Positions 8,732 through 17,189 of a DNA stretch of 64,000 nt are shown piece after piece. This DNA is from an uncultured Ferrimonas sp. (GTDB lineage: Bacteria > Pseudomonadota > Gammaproteobacteria > Enterobacterales > Shewanellaceae). Each line of letters opens with the position of its first letter. Within the stretch, counting starts at the first letter, position 1. A program made the translations under genes and the position numbers. The notes under the pieces are model-generated. The model saw nothing but the letters and a program-made list of their open reading frames with translations. It made no database searches and was not told where the DNA came from. The DNA is taken from the NCBI RefSeq assembly GCF_947489035.1, contig NZ_CANLCI010000016.1:1-64000 (forward strand). The letters run 5' to 3'.

Positions 8732-9766
8732 GTGAAAAAAGGGTTCGCAGCGGTTGCTGTTGGAGGCATCATCATGGCCAGTATCGGTATTCGCCAGCAA
8801 TGGCAATGGGCGCAACAGCCCAAGTTTGAAAACAGCGAAATTCACTACCAAACGCCGCTGTCGGACGTCTGGAAGATGGCCAAAAATTACTTCACCACCA
8901 AGCGGGTAGACATCAGCCCTGCTGCGCCTCTGCCCAGTAAAATCATCACTTCGGCTGAGCTATCTCGGCAGCAAGATAGGCTGTACCGCTTAGGCCACTC
9001 GACGGTGTTGATGCAGCTGGATAACCGCTGGCTGATCACCGATCCGGTTTTCAGCGATCGCGCTTCGCCGGTGCAATGGGCGGGGCCGAAACGCTTTCAA
9101 GCGGCGGCGTTAACGCTGGCCCAGTTACCACCACTGGACATCGTCGTGATCAGCCACGATCACTACGACCACCTCGATCAAACCAGCATCGAATATCTGG
9201 CCGATAAAGCAGGCCACTTTGTGGTGCCGAGTAACGTGGGCCACTACTTACGCCAGTGGGGCGTGCCCGCCAGCAAGATCACGGAACTGGCTTGGTGGCA
9301 AAGCACCCGCATTGATGGCATTGAACTGGTGGCCACCCCGGCTCAGCATTTCTCGGGTCGTGGCCTAGTGCGGGATCGCAGCTTGTGGGCCAGCTTTGTG
9401 ATTAACAGCGCCAACCATAAACTGTTTTTCAGCGGGGATTCCGGCTACTTCAATGGCTTTAAAGAGATTGGTCGCCGCTATGGCCCCTTTGATCTCACCC
9501 TAATGGAAACCGGCGCTTACAACGAACTGTGGTCACAGATCCACATGCTGCCGGAGCAGAGCGTGCAAGCGCACCTTGATGTGGGTGGCCAAGTGATGCT
9601 GCCCATCCACAACAGCACCTTCGATCTGGCGTTACACCCTTGGCACGAACCGCTGCGACGTGCCCGTGCCGCGGCACAGCAACAAGGGGTAACGCTGCTG
9701 TCACCGCAATTTGGCCAAGCGGTGCCGTTGCAGCAACCGCTGTTGGCACCACAATGGCAACCATAG
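8732..9766 (+). CDS. Metallo-beta-lactamase-fold hydrolase (UlaG/NAPE-PLD-like)
   Basis: A 344-residue metal-dependent hydrolase. The zinc motif HDHYDH is at residues 142-147 from the GTG start. Further ligands include a downstream His (AQHFSG) and Asp (FSGDSG), and a late His (LPIHNSTF). The composition is closest to the NAPE-PLD-like/UlaG branch. The GTG at 8732 gives a short hydrophobic N-terminal segment that could anchor or export the enzyme but has no clear Shine-Dalgarno site. The in-frame ATG at 8774 follows a strong GGAGG (8762-8766) and gives a shorter cytoplasmic form. It is probably controlled by the divergent TetR gene. The substrate is unknown. Confidence 0.82.
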   Translation: MKKGFAAVAVGGIIMASIGIRQQWQWAQQPKFENSEIHYQTPLSDVWKMAKNYFTTKRVDISPAAPLPSKIITSAELSRQQDRLYRLGHSTVLMQLDNRWLITDPVFSDRASPVQWAGPKRFQAAALTLAQLPPLDIVVISHDHYDHLDQTSIEYLADKAGHFVVPSNVGHYLRQWGVPASKITELAWWQSTRIDGIELVATPAQHFSGRGLVRDRSLWASFVINSANHKLFFSGDSGYFNGFKEIGRRYGPFDLTLMETGAYNELWSQIHMLPEQSVQAHLDVGGQVMLPIHNSTFDLALHPWHEPLRRARAAAQQQGVTLLSPQFGQAVPLQQPLLAPQWQP

Positions 9767-9922
9767 CCGTGCTAAAACCATGTTCCAAGGTTGTTTTTTA
9801 GCCACAACGACAAGCGCCAGTACAATCTTTGTACAAACCGATGGAATAACTGACAGCAGCGATACCCGCTGGCAGCAAGGGTTGATAGAATCGACGCCAT
9901 CAACGAAGTAAGGACTGACCTC

Positions 9923-10147
9923 ATGAGCTTAGAGCTACTGGAAAAATTGGAGTCTCGGGTAAACAACGCCCTAGAAACTCTGGAGATCACCCAGCTGGAG
10001 CTGGAAGAAGAGAAGCTGCGCGGCGTTGAGCTAGAGCAGAGCCGAGACAACCTGCAAGCGGACAACGAGCGTCTGCAAGCGGAGCTGAATTCTTGGCATC
10101 AGAAAGTGGAAGGGTTGCTGGGTAAATTACCCAGCGGCGAAGCGTAA
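9923..10147 (+). CDS. zapB: Cell division protein ZapB
   Basis: A 74-residue, almost wholly coiled-coil protein beginning MSLELLEKLESRVNNALETL. This closely follows the ZapB pattern of heptads rich in Leu and Glu, with the NLQADNERLQAELNSWH stretch near the end. ZapB is a cytoplasmic, abundant Z-ring-associated filament protein that binds ZapA and links the ring to MatP and the chromosome terminus. A GTAAGGA Shine-Dalgarno site precedes the ATG, and a strong terminator follows 16 bases after the stop. The gene is monocistronic. Confidence 0.88.
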   Translation: MSLELLEKLESRVNNALETLEITQLELEEEKLRGVELEQSRDNLQADNERLQAELNSWHQKVEGLLGKLPSGEA

Positions 10148-10163
10148 CTGTTACGCTAACCAC

Positions 10164-10196
10164 AAAAAAGCGCCGCTAGAAATAGCGGCGCTTTTT
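10164..10196. terminator. Bidirectional terminator after zapB
   Basis: AAGCGCCGCTA / TAGCGGCGCTT stem with a GAAA loop, flanked by A-run and T-run on both sides. It can end zapB (plus) and the dsbA-side operon (minus). Confidence 0.88.
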
Positions 10197-10213
10197 GTTG
10201 CTCTGAATTAGGG

Positions 10214-10525
10214 TTAGCAGGCTGGCTGCGGCACTTTTAGCATCGCATTCAGCTCTTGGATCACTTGTCGCATGCGCGCACTGCAACGCTGGGGCATCAC
10301 AAAGCGACCGTCTTTGAATTCCATTTGACCAAGTTCATCTTCCCTTACCACCACCACCCCATCACGAAAAATCTTCGCGTGTTTGGCGATCAGTCGAGGG
10401 GCATAGAGTGGAAATATTCTCACTGGCAGATCCTTATCTATCTCCGCTTCTTCCATGAAGTCTGACACTGGGCAGTCCTCGAGGTTCAGAGTAACCAAGT
10501 TGGGGCAGCGCAAATGCTGCCCCAC
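10214..10525 (-). CDS. Small hypothetical protein downstream of dsbA
   Basis: A 103-residue frame with a GTG start at 10525, lying 12 bases after the dsbA stop. I do not recognise the family. It is a soluble, charged protein with four Cys (two near the N-terminus, one mid-to-late, one terminal) and a hydrophobic strand-like core RDGVVVVRED. The region just after dsbA also forms a GGGGCAGC / GCTGCCCC hairpin (10502-10523) that overlaps the presumed start. The true start may therefore be the ATG at 10456, giving 80 residues. Codon use resembles the neighbours. The frame ends before a strong terminator, so I regard it as likely coding but uncharacterised. Confidence 0.55.
   Translation of the reverse strand: MGQHLRCPNLVTLNLEDCPVSDFMEEAEIDKDLPVRIFPLYAPRLIAKHAKIFRDGVVVVREDELGQMEFKDGRFVMPQRCSARMRQVIQELNAMLKVPQPAC
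10502..10523 (-). other. Stem-loop just after dsbA
   Basis: Perfect 8-base stem GGGGCAGC / GCTGCCCC with a 6-base loop. It sits 15 bases beyond the dsbA stop on the minus strand, without a clear U-tract. It could attenuate read-through into the small downstream gene. Confidence 0.5.
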
Positions 10526-10537
10526 TCATGAATGCGC

Positions 10538-11158
10538 TTACTGCTTAGTCGCTAAGTAATTCAGTAGCTGATGCAGCTCGTCCAACGACTTGATGCTGCT
10601 CATCTCTACCTGATATTTGTTGTTCACGATCAACGCTGGTACACCGCGGATCCCAGAACTTACCTGGTCTTTTTTCCACTTCTTAACCATGGCGTTCACA
10701 GGGAAGCTTTTCGCTGCCTTGTCGTAATCGTCGCCGCTAACGCCGTTATCAATGAACAGCTGTTTAATGGCGGATTCCGTCGCGAACTTACGCTTGGCAT
10801 CGTGAATGGCGCCAAACAGTGCCATCTCGATGGTGTCTTCCACTTTCAGTACCTTGGCGATCGCCAGGGCACGGCTTAACTGGGCACCGCTGTTGGCGCC
10901 ATCGCGGTTAATGAAATCCACGTGGGCTTGCTCAAACTTAACCCCTTCGCCTAAGCCGCTTTTGATCGGCTGCACGTAGGTTTTGGCAAAGTTGTAGCAA
11001 TGCGGGCAGTAGAACGAGAAGTACTCGGTGACCGTTGGTGCGCCATTAACCGGTGCCGAACTGACGATTTGGTAATGTGTGCCTTCTTGGAAATCTGCTG
11101 CCCACGCCAGTGGCGTTAGCATCAATGCGAATACCATGCCCATCAATTTTTTCATCAT
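10538..11158 (-). CDS. dsbA: Periplasmic thiol:disulfide interchange protein DsbA
   Basis: DsbA introduces disulfides into proteins entering the periplasm and is reoxidised by DsbB. The 206-residue precursor has a signal peptide (MMKKLMG...LAWA, cut near residue 20). The active site is CPHC in a thioredoxin fold with the inserted helical domain, and the cis-Pro loop is GVPALIV. Start 11158 (MMKK) is chosen because GGACGAGA lies just upstream and the longer frame has no signal sequence at its N-terminus. It follows srkA by about 60 bases, the same order as in E. coli. Confidence 0.95.
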   Translation of the reverse strand: MMKKLMGMVFALMLTPLAWAADFQEGTHYQIVSSAPVNGAPTVTEYFSFYCPHCYNFAKTYVQPIKSGLGEGVKFEQAHVDFINRDGANSGAQLSRALAIAKVLKVEDTIEMALFGAIHDAKRKFATESAIKQLFIDNGVSGDDYDKAAKSFPVNAMVKKWKKDQVSSGIRGVPALIVNNKYQVEMSSIKSLDELHQLLNYLATKQ

Positions 11159-11220
11159 TATGTCTCGTCCAAATAAAAATTCACTGGGCGCCATTGCCAC
11201 AGCGTTGGTAAAAATTACGG

Positions 11221-12216
11221 TCAGTAGCCTTGGCCAGGGCTTAGACTCAGCGGCATTTCATCGAGCGCCGCCAGTTGCTCTTTCATCGCCAAAACCTGCT
11301 CTTCCCAGAATTTGTCCGTACCAAACCATGGAAAGTTCCGTGGGAATGCCGGATCTTGCCAGCGTTTAGTGAGCCACGCTAGATAATTGATCATACGCAG
11401 TGCCCGCAGTGGCTCAATTAAGGCCAGTTGCGAACTGGGTAAAGTGGCAAAGGTGTCGTAGCCTTCCAGCAACACATCCAACTGCACTAAGCGTTGGCTG
11501 CGGTCGCCATTAAGCATCATCCATAGGTCTTGTATCGCTGGCCCCATGCGGGCATCGTCCAGATCGACAAAACTTGGGCCATCGTCCAGATACAAAATAT
11601 TGCCCGGATGCATGTCCCCATGCAGACGCAAAAAGGGCTGTTTTTGGGCCAAGGGTTCGGCAATACGCTGTAACAATTGATCCAGCACGGTGTAAAAGGC
11701 GGTTTCCAAATAACCGCCGATCTGCGCTTGCTGCTGCAACACCGTTTTCGCGTCATGACCAAATTCGGTGATGCTCAACGTAGGCCGATGAGCAAAATCG
11801 CGTTTCTGCCCCTGCTGATGCAAACGCCCTAAGAAGCGCCCCACCTGCTCAAGTTGATCCAGATTATCCACTTCAAACTGACGCCCACCCACACTGCGCC
11901 ACAGCGCGTAATAGTAGCCTTGGTGTTCAAACAGGGTGTCGCCACCAAACGCCATCGGCGCGGCCACCGGCACTTCGGCGTCGGCCAGCTCTAACGCGTA
12001 TTGGTGTTCTTCGCAGATTTGGGCGGCGCTCCAGCGCTGGGGCCGATAAAACTTGGTGACGTAACGTTGACCGTCGTCGGCGCGAAACTGATAAACCCGA
12101 TTTTCATAACTGTTGAGCGCCAACAAGCCACTGTCGGGATAAACGCCCAGCGCTTCGATGGCGTCCAGCATCAGATCGGGCCCTAGGGATTGAAAATCAA
12201 ACTGGCCACGGCTCAT
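11221..12216 (-). CDS. srkA: Stress response kinase A (YihE/RdoA)
   Basis: A 331-residue serine/threonine protein kinase of the APH/choline-kinase fold, close to the 328 residues of E. coli SrkA. The catalytic loop HGDMHPGNILYLDD and the metal-binding FVDLDDARMGP are intact, around residues 195-225. In E. coli the protein protects cells from envelope stress and reactive oxygen and is Cpx-linked. Start MSRGQFDF at 12216 overlaps the stop of the upstream small gene by four bases (ATGA), so the two are translationally coupled. dsbA follows. Confidence 0.93.
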   Translation of the reverse strand: MSRGQFDFQSLGPDLMLDAIEALGVYPDSGLLALNSYENRVYQFRADDGQRYVTKFYRPQRWSAAQICEEHQYALELADAEVPVAAPMAFGGDTLFEHQGYYYALWRSVGGRQFEVDNLDQLEQVGRFLGRLHQQGQKRDFAHRPTLSITEFGHDAKTVLQQQAQIGGYLETAFYTVLDQLLQRIAEPLAQKQPFLRLHGDMHPGNILYLDDGPSFVDLDDARMGPAIQDLWMMLNGDRSQRLVQLDVLLEGYDTFATLPSSQLALIEPLRALRMINYLAWLTKRWQDPAFPRNFPWFGTDKFWEEQVLAMKEQLAALDEMPLSLSPGQGY

Positions 12217-12518
12217 TGGGTCACCTTGGCGGCTAAGCCGCGTAAAAAATGGATCTCGGCGCTGGGGCCTTGCAGCCACAGGCTGTCGCACAGTCCTTCG
12301 AAGTGCAGCTGCAGAGCCACCTCTTCAAAGGTGACCGACCAAAACAAACGATCCGCCCCTTGCTGCAAGGCGCCCAGCTGGCAATCCAGCTGCGCCAGTA
12401 AAGACGGCACCAGTTGCATGACGTGTTCTTGGCTTAGTGGGCAATGCCACAACAGCTGATCGTCGGCCGCGGGCTGCAACGTTAACTGCTGCAAGAGAGG
12501 GTGAGCGACTGGCTCCAT
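12213..12518 (-). CDS. DUF3630-like small protein
   Basis: A 101-residue acidic, Leu/Gln-rich soluble protein starting MEPVAHPLLQQL. It lies between selO and srkA; its start overlaps the end of selO by 37 bases and its stop overlaps the srkA start by four. I associate it with DUF3630, which I recall next to srkA in Shewanella relatives. That is memory of synteny plus length, not a domain search. No catalytic motif is visible. Coupling on both sides suggests production in proportion to SrkA. Confidence 0.6.
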   Translation of the reverse strand: MEPVAHPLLQQLTLQPAADDQLLWHCPLSQEHVMQLVPSLLAQLDCQLGALQQGADRLFWSVTFEEVALQLHFEGLCDSLWLQGPSAEIHFLRGLAAKVTQ

Positions 12519-13897
12519 GGCGGTGCTTCCTGACAATAGGGGTGATCCTGAGGCTGCGGATCATAGGGGCGGGTTAAGGCATCATGCAAGCGTTGCAGTG
12601 GGCCATTATCCCCTTGTTCTGCGGCGGCAATCGCCTCTTGCGCCAAATGGGTGCGTAAGATGATGGCCGGATTGGCTTGGCGTCGTTGCTGTTGCCACTG
12701 CGCCACATCGTCGATGGGGCCAAGCCGCTGCTGATAACGCTGCCACCACTGCTGCATCTCCTCGCCCGCCAGCAGCGGACACGCCTTACGGTTGGGATCG
12801 ACCTCGGCCAGCTGACGCAAAGTAAGGTGGTAGTCTGCCTGTTGCTGCTGCATCGCACTCAGCAGTTCGCTGATCAACGCCAGATCCTCTGGCTGCGGCT
12901 GCACTATACCTAACCGCGCCCCCATCCGCTCGACATAGCGCGCCACCAGCACCGGCTCATAGCTGGCCAGTGCCGCGCTGATCTGCGCTTCCGTCAGCAG
13001 GCTCGACAGCGCCGTGGCTAACTTGGTGAGATTCCACATCACTACCCCAGGCTGCTGTTCAAAGGCGTAGCGGCCATGGTGATCACTGTGGTTGCACACA
13101 TAACGGCTATCAAACTGATTTAAAAAGGCAAAGGGGCCGTAATCGAACGTTTCCCCCAGCACCGACATGTTGTCGCTGTTGAGCACGCCGTGGCAGAAGC
13201 CAAACGCCTGCCAATCCGCCACGGTTTCGGCGCTGCGTTGCACCACCTCCGTCAGCCACTGCGCCCGTGGATTATCGCCATCCAATAGGTGGGGAAAGTG
13301 CTCGGCAATGCTGTCATCCAGCAACGCGTGCAGCTGCTGTGGCTGACCGCTGTAATGAAAATATTCGAAGTGGCCAAACCGCAGGTGAGATCGGGTTACC
13401 CGCACGGTGATGGCGGCGGTTTCTCGCGTTTCCCGCTGCACTGGCGTGGTTGAACCCAGCACCGCCAACGCCCGCGTGGTGCGAATGCCCAGATGATGCA
13501 ACGCTTCACTGGCCAAAAACTCTCGCACCGCACTGCGCAGTACCGCCCGCCCATCGCCACCGCGGCTGTATGGGGTCGGGCCACTGCCTTTGGCAAACAG
13601 TTCGAAGCCGTTGCGCATCCCTAACAACATGCCGCGGCCATCCCCCAAACGTGGGGTGTAGCCACCAAACTGATGGCCACTGTACACCTGCGCAAAGCCC
13701 GACCACGGCAACGACCGCTGGCCCGCAAACAGCGCCAATAATTCGTCATCGGCGTGCAGATCCAGCTGCTGCGCCAGCGAATCACTCCACCCCAGCCAAC
13801 GGGGCTGCTGCAAAGGCAGCGCATCTACTTCACTGCCCAGCCACGGCAATCGTGCGCCGATACTTTGCTGCCAACCTTGGCGATTTACCGATCCCAT
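12482..13897 (-). CDS. selO: Protein adenylyltransferase SelO (YdiU)
   Basis: A 471-residue kinase-fold enzyme that transfers AMP from ATP to protein hydroxyls (AMPylation). In bacteria its targets include redox proteins. Recognisable features are GHQFGGYTPRLGDGRG (about residues 72-87), KGSGPTPYSRGGDGRAVLRS (about 102-121), CHGVLNSDNMSVLGET with the metal-binding Asn, and FDYGPFAF. The protein ends in the family-typical SCSS. It is first in a run with DUF3630-like, srkA and dsbA. The 3' end overlaps the next gene. Confidence 0.95.
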   Translation of the reverse strand: MGSVNRQGWQQSIGARLPWLGSEVDALPLQQPRWLGWSDSLAQQLDLHADDELLALFAGQRSLPWSGFAQVYSGHQFGGYTPRLGDGRGMLLGMRNGFELFAKGSGPTPYSRGGDGRAVLRSAVREFLASEALHHLGIRTTRALAVLGSTTPVQRETRETAAITVRVTRSHLRFGHFEYFHYSGQPQQLHALLDDSIAEHFPHLLDGDNPRAQWLTEVVQRSAETVADWQAFGFCHGVLNSDNMSVLGETFDYGPFAFLNQFDSRYVCNHSDHHGRYAFEQQPGVVMWNLTKLATALSSLLTEAQISAALASYEPVLVARYVERMGARLGIVQPQPEDLALISELLSAMQQQQADYHLTLRQLAEVDPNRKACPLLAGEEMQQWWQRYQQRLGPIDDVAQWQQQRRQANPAIILRTHLAQEAIAAAEQGDNGPLQRLHDALTRPYDPQPQDHPYCQEAPPWSQSLTLSCSS

Positions 13898-14159
13898 GCG
13901 TTGTCCTTAGCTCTATGAGTTGTTGTTTTGCCGTTCTATTTTTCTAAATTCAGTCACCAATGTCGCGCCGTTAATGCGGCCATTGCTGGCGCCAATGGCG
14001 TCCCTAGCCTAGCGTTGATACGGCGCCGACGCGAATGCCACCTAAGGCTATTGGCACCGCCGTTGCATAAAAAACCAGCAGCCAACTATTAGAGTGTGAA
14101 ACCATGGATTGTTTTGCAGCCCCTGCTTGTGGGCAACGGCCAAGCAGTAAGGGGGCACG

Positions 14160-14990
14160 GTGAACCAAACCGCAGCCCTGATTGAGCTGACCACCATCTT
14201 AAGTTTGTGCCTCAACGCGTTGGGGCTGATTAACTGTGTGGTGCTGTGCGCGGCGTTATTGGATGGGCATCGATCCCGACGCTACCTGATCGGCTGGTTT
14301 GCTGCCCTTTGCGGCTACTTTAGCCAAGGGCTGCTGCCATTGTGGCCCCAGGCGATCGCCGCGCATTATCTCACCCCGCTGTTGCTGCTGGCGCTGCCGA
14401 GCCTCTATCTGTACTTACTGGCCAAACACCACCACGGTAAACCAGAAGCCACCATGCAAGCACTGCCACAACAAGGCTTGGCGGCCATGCCGATGCTGCT
14501 GTTGTGGTTGCTCACCCTGCTGCTGCCCGGCCTGTTCGCGCTGTTTTATCTGGCCTTGTTGCTGCATCTGCTGGGGTACGTCTCGCTGTGTTATCGCTTG
14601 CTGCAGCGGCGGACTTGGCCCCAACCGCAACGCCGCTGGCTGCTGTTGTTCAGCGCGGGCAGTGGGCAGATCTACCTCTTATGGCTGCTGCAGCTTGGCT
14701 GGCCACTGCTGCAACTGCCCAACAACCGCTGGCTGCCGGTGGTGCTGCCACTGCTGGTGCTCTTGTTGCTGCTGGGTTGCTGTGCGGTGGCGTTGTTCCA
14801 GCAAAGTCAGCTGCGCCGGTTTGAATCGCCCCACTCCGAATCGCCCCACACTGCACCTCAACATCGGGATCCTCTCAGCCCCAAGCCACGGCACGGCGAT
14901 CGCCCCAGTGCCACCACGCCAACAAACAACAGCCACCCGCTGTTGTCAGACGAAGAACTGAATTTTTTGCAGGATCTGAATCAGCGATAA
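14160..14990 (+). CDS. Polytopic membrane protein of unknown function
   Basis: A 276-residue protein, extremely Leu-rich, with about seven hydrophobic segments in residues 8-212. A hydrophilic, Pro/His/Ser-rich tail of some 60 residues ends in LLSDEELNFLQDLNQR. The start is GTG at 14160 with a purine-rich AAGGGGG upstream. I do not recognise the family. The 7-TM layout resembles the membrane domain found in front of some AraC-type DNA-binding domains, but no helix-turn-helix follows. It could be a truncated or reduced relative (speculative). It sits alone between selO (divergent) and the S9 peptidase. Confidence 0.65.
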   Translation: MNQTAALIELTTILSLCLNALGLINCVVLCAALLDGHRSRRYLIGWFAALCGYFSQGLLPLWPQAIAAHYLTPLLLLALPSLYLYLLAKHHHGKPEATMQALPQQGLAAMPMLLLWLLTLLLPGLFALFYLALLLHLLGYVSLCYRLLQRRTWPQPQRRWLLLFSAGSGQIYLLWLLQLGWPLLQLPNNRWLPVVLPLLVLLLLLGCCAVALFQQSQLRRFESPHSESPHTAPQHRDPLSPKPRHGDRPSATTPTNNSHPLLSDEELNFLQDLNQR

Positions 14991-15055
14991 TTCGCCTGCC
15001 CTTCTTTGCCCTGCGGCTTTCTTGTAATCTGCCTGTGTTTACAAGGAGCTAACTT

Positions 15056-17101
15056 ATGAGAAACCGGATTTTCACGTTATCGCTATTGGCACTGGCCAGC
15101 AGCGGCGCTGCCGCCGAGCGCGATCACAACATCAGCATCGACGACTATTTCAGCATTCAGGGCATGAGCCAACTGAGCCTCAGTGGCGATGGCAAACGTG
15201 CCGCATGGGTGCAATCCCACTGGAGCAAAGAGGCCGACAAGAGCCTGAAAGATCTGTGGACCATGACCCTGCCGCAAGGCCAACCACAGCGGTTAACGTT
15301 CAGCGACGAAAACGAACGCTCGCCCACCCTCAGCGCCGATGGCCGCTACCTCTATTTCTTAAAAGCGGAACAGCGCAACGAAGGCAAAACGGCGCCCTAC
15401 AATGGCAAAGCGCAGATCTTCCGCCTAACCGTTGCCAACGGCGAAACCGTGCCGATCACCGCGGTACCGGCTGGGATCAGCCAATTCCAGCTGCAACAGG
15501 ATCACATCTGGTACCTGAGCAAGCGGGATCACAACAGCGAAGACGCCTTTGCCAGCCTGCGCGCCAGCCATTCCAAGCCCAATTATGGCCACGGCACCGT
15601 CAGCGTAAACCCACTGTATAAGCTGGATCTGCACAACTACCGCACCGAGCTGGTGCTTGATGACAACAAAGTGGTGTGGGATTTTGATGTCAGTCCAGAC
15701 GGCAAGCGCGTGGCCCGCGTTACCACCTTAGACAATGAACTGGTGCACCTTGAAGGCTGGAGCAACGTTGAGGTGTACGACATTGGCAACGACCGCAACA
15801 CCGTGCTGAACGACACCGCTTGGCGGGCACAGGCGCCATCGCCTTACGGCTGGTTGATGCAACCGCGCTGGAACCAAGCGGGGGATCAGCTGGCGTTTCG
15901 CATCGATTACGATGGCTACCCCGGCCAACTGTTTGTTAGCCAGTTCAAGCCTGATGGCAGCGTCAGCAAGCCGTTGGATCTCCGCCGCCAAGGCGACGAT
16001 ACCTTAGCCGGCAGTCAAATCGCTTGGCGCGGCAGCAGCGACGAGATCTGTTATCGGGTTGCCAACCATGGCCGCGTGCCACTGCGCTGCACCGATGTGG
16101 GTAACGCCAAGCAAGGCAAAACCCGCACCCTGACTCAGGGCGACTACGTGGTGGGCAACTTCCAGTTCAGCCACAACGGCAAACAACTGGCGTTGACCCA
16201 TAACGGCCTAGAACACTTTTACGATCTGTATTCCGGTAAGGCTGGCAAAAGCCTGAGCCGCCGCACCAACATCAATCCGCAGGTGGATCGTTGGCAGTTG
16301 CCGCAATTAAGCGTGGTGCAGTGGCAAGCCGCCGATGGCAGCACCGTTGAGGGGATTTTAGAACTGCCGCATGGTTACACCAAGGCCGATGGGCCGTTGC
16401 CGCTGGTAGTACAGATCCACGGTGGCCCAACTGCCGCGACCCCTTACGCACTGCAACACCGCAGCTATGGCCGCAGTGTCTTTCCAGCTAATGGCTGGGC
16501 GCTGCTGTCGCCCAACTACCGGGGCTCCACCGGCTATGGCGATAAGTTCTTGGTGGACTTGATTGGCAACGAGCACGACATCGAAGTGGCCGACATTCAA
16601 GCGGGGGTAGATAAACTGATCGCCGATGGCATCGTCGCCGCCGACAAGTTGGCGGTGATGGGTTGGAGCAACGGTGGTTACCTCACCAATGCGCTGATCA
16701 GCACCAGTCAACGCTTTAAGGCCGCCAGCTCTGGCGCTGGGGTGTGGGATCAACGCTTGCAGTGGTTGCTGGAAGACACCCCTGGGCACGTGATCAACTA
16801 CATGCAGGGGCTGCCGTGGGAGCAACCTAAAGCGTACGAGCATGGCTCAAGTTTGAGTCACGCCGCAAACATCACCACCCCAACCCTGATCCACATGGGC
16901 GAGAACGACGCCCGCGTCCCGGCACCGCACGCCAAAGGGCTGTACCGCGCCTTAAAGCAGTACCTAAACGTGCCAACCGAACTGCTGATCTACCCCGGTG
17001 AAGGCCACGGTCTCTCTACTTACCAGCATAAGCAGGCCAAGATGGCGTGGGATCTGGCGTGGTTTAATCACTACGTGTTAGGGCAAGCGCCGAGCAAGTA
17101 G
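15056..17101 (+). CDS. Exported S9-family prolyl oligopeptidase-like peptidase
   Basis: A 681-residue serine peptidase with a signal peptide (cleaved after AAA near residue 20). An N-terminal beta-propeller with WD40/TolB-like repeats spans about residues 30-400, followed by an alpha/beta-hydrolase domain. The catalytic triad is visible: Ser538 in GWSNGGY, Asp618 in ENDARVP and His651 in GEGHGL. The oxyanion HGGP loop is also present. The architecture fits S9C acylaminoacyl/dipeptidyl peptidases that degrade peptides in the periplasm. A good Shine-Dalgarno site (AAGGAG) and a following terminator suggest a monocistronic gene. Confidence 0.9.
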   Translation: MRNRIFTLSLLALASSGAAAERDHNISIDDYFSIQGMSQLSLSGDGKRAAWVQSHWSKEADKSLKDLWTMTLPQGQPQRLTFSDENERSPTLSADGRYLYFLKAEQRNEGKTAPYNGKAQIFRLTVANGETVPITAVPAGISQFQLQQDHIWYLSKRDHNSEDAFASLRASHSKPNYGHGTVSVNPLYKLDLHNYRTELVLDDNKVVWDFDVSPDGKRVARVTTLDNELVHLEGWSNVEVYDIGNDRNTVLNDTAWRAQAPSPYGWLMQPRWNQAGDQLAFRIDYDGYPGQLFVSQFKPDGSVSKPLDLRRQGDDTLAGSQIAWRGSSDEICYRVANHGRVPLRCTDVGNAKQGKTRTLTQGDYVVGNFQFSHNGKQLALTHNGLEHFYDLYSGKAGKSLSRRTNINPQVDRWQLPQLSVVQWQAADGSTVEGILELPHGYTKADGPLPLVVQIHGGPTAATPYALQHRSYGRSVFPANGWALLSPNYRGSTGYGDKFLVDLIGNEHDIEVADIQAGVDKLIADGIVAADKLAVMGWSNGGYLTNALISTSQRFKAASSGAGVWDQRLQWLLEDTPGHVINYMQGLPWEQPKAYEHGSSLSHAANITTPTLIHMGENDARVPAPHAKGLYRALKQYLNVPTELLIYPGEGHGLSTYQHKQAKMAWDLAWFNHYVLGQAPSK

Positions 17102-17136
17102 CCCTAAGGTTCAACCCCATTGAGCCGACCACAAAC

Positions 17137-17168
17137 AAAACGGCCTCGCGCATGCGAGGCCGTTTTTT
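17137..17168. terminator. Bidirectional terminator between S9 peptidase and fadL
   Basis: AAAACGGCCTCGC / GCGAGGCCGTTTT stem with a small loop and a T6 tract. It serves the convergent genes on both sides. Confidence 0.88.
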
Positions 17169-17189
17169 ATCGAACCACAAAGCGCAACA

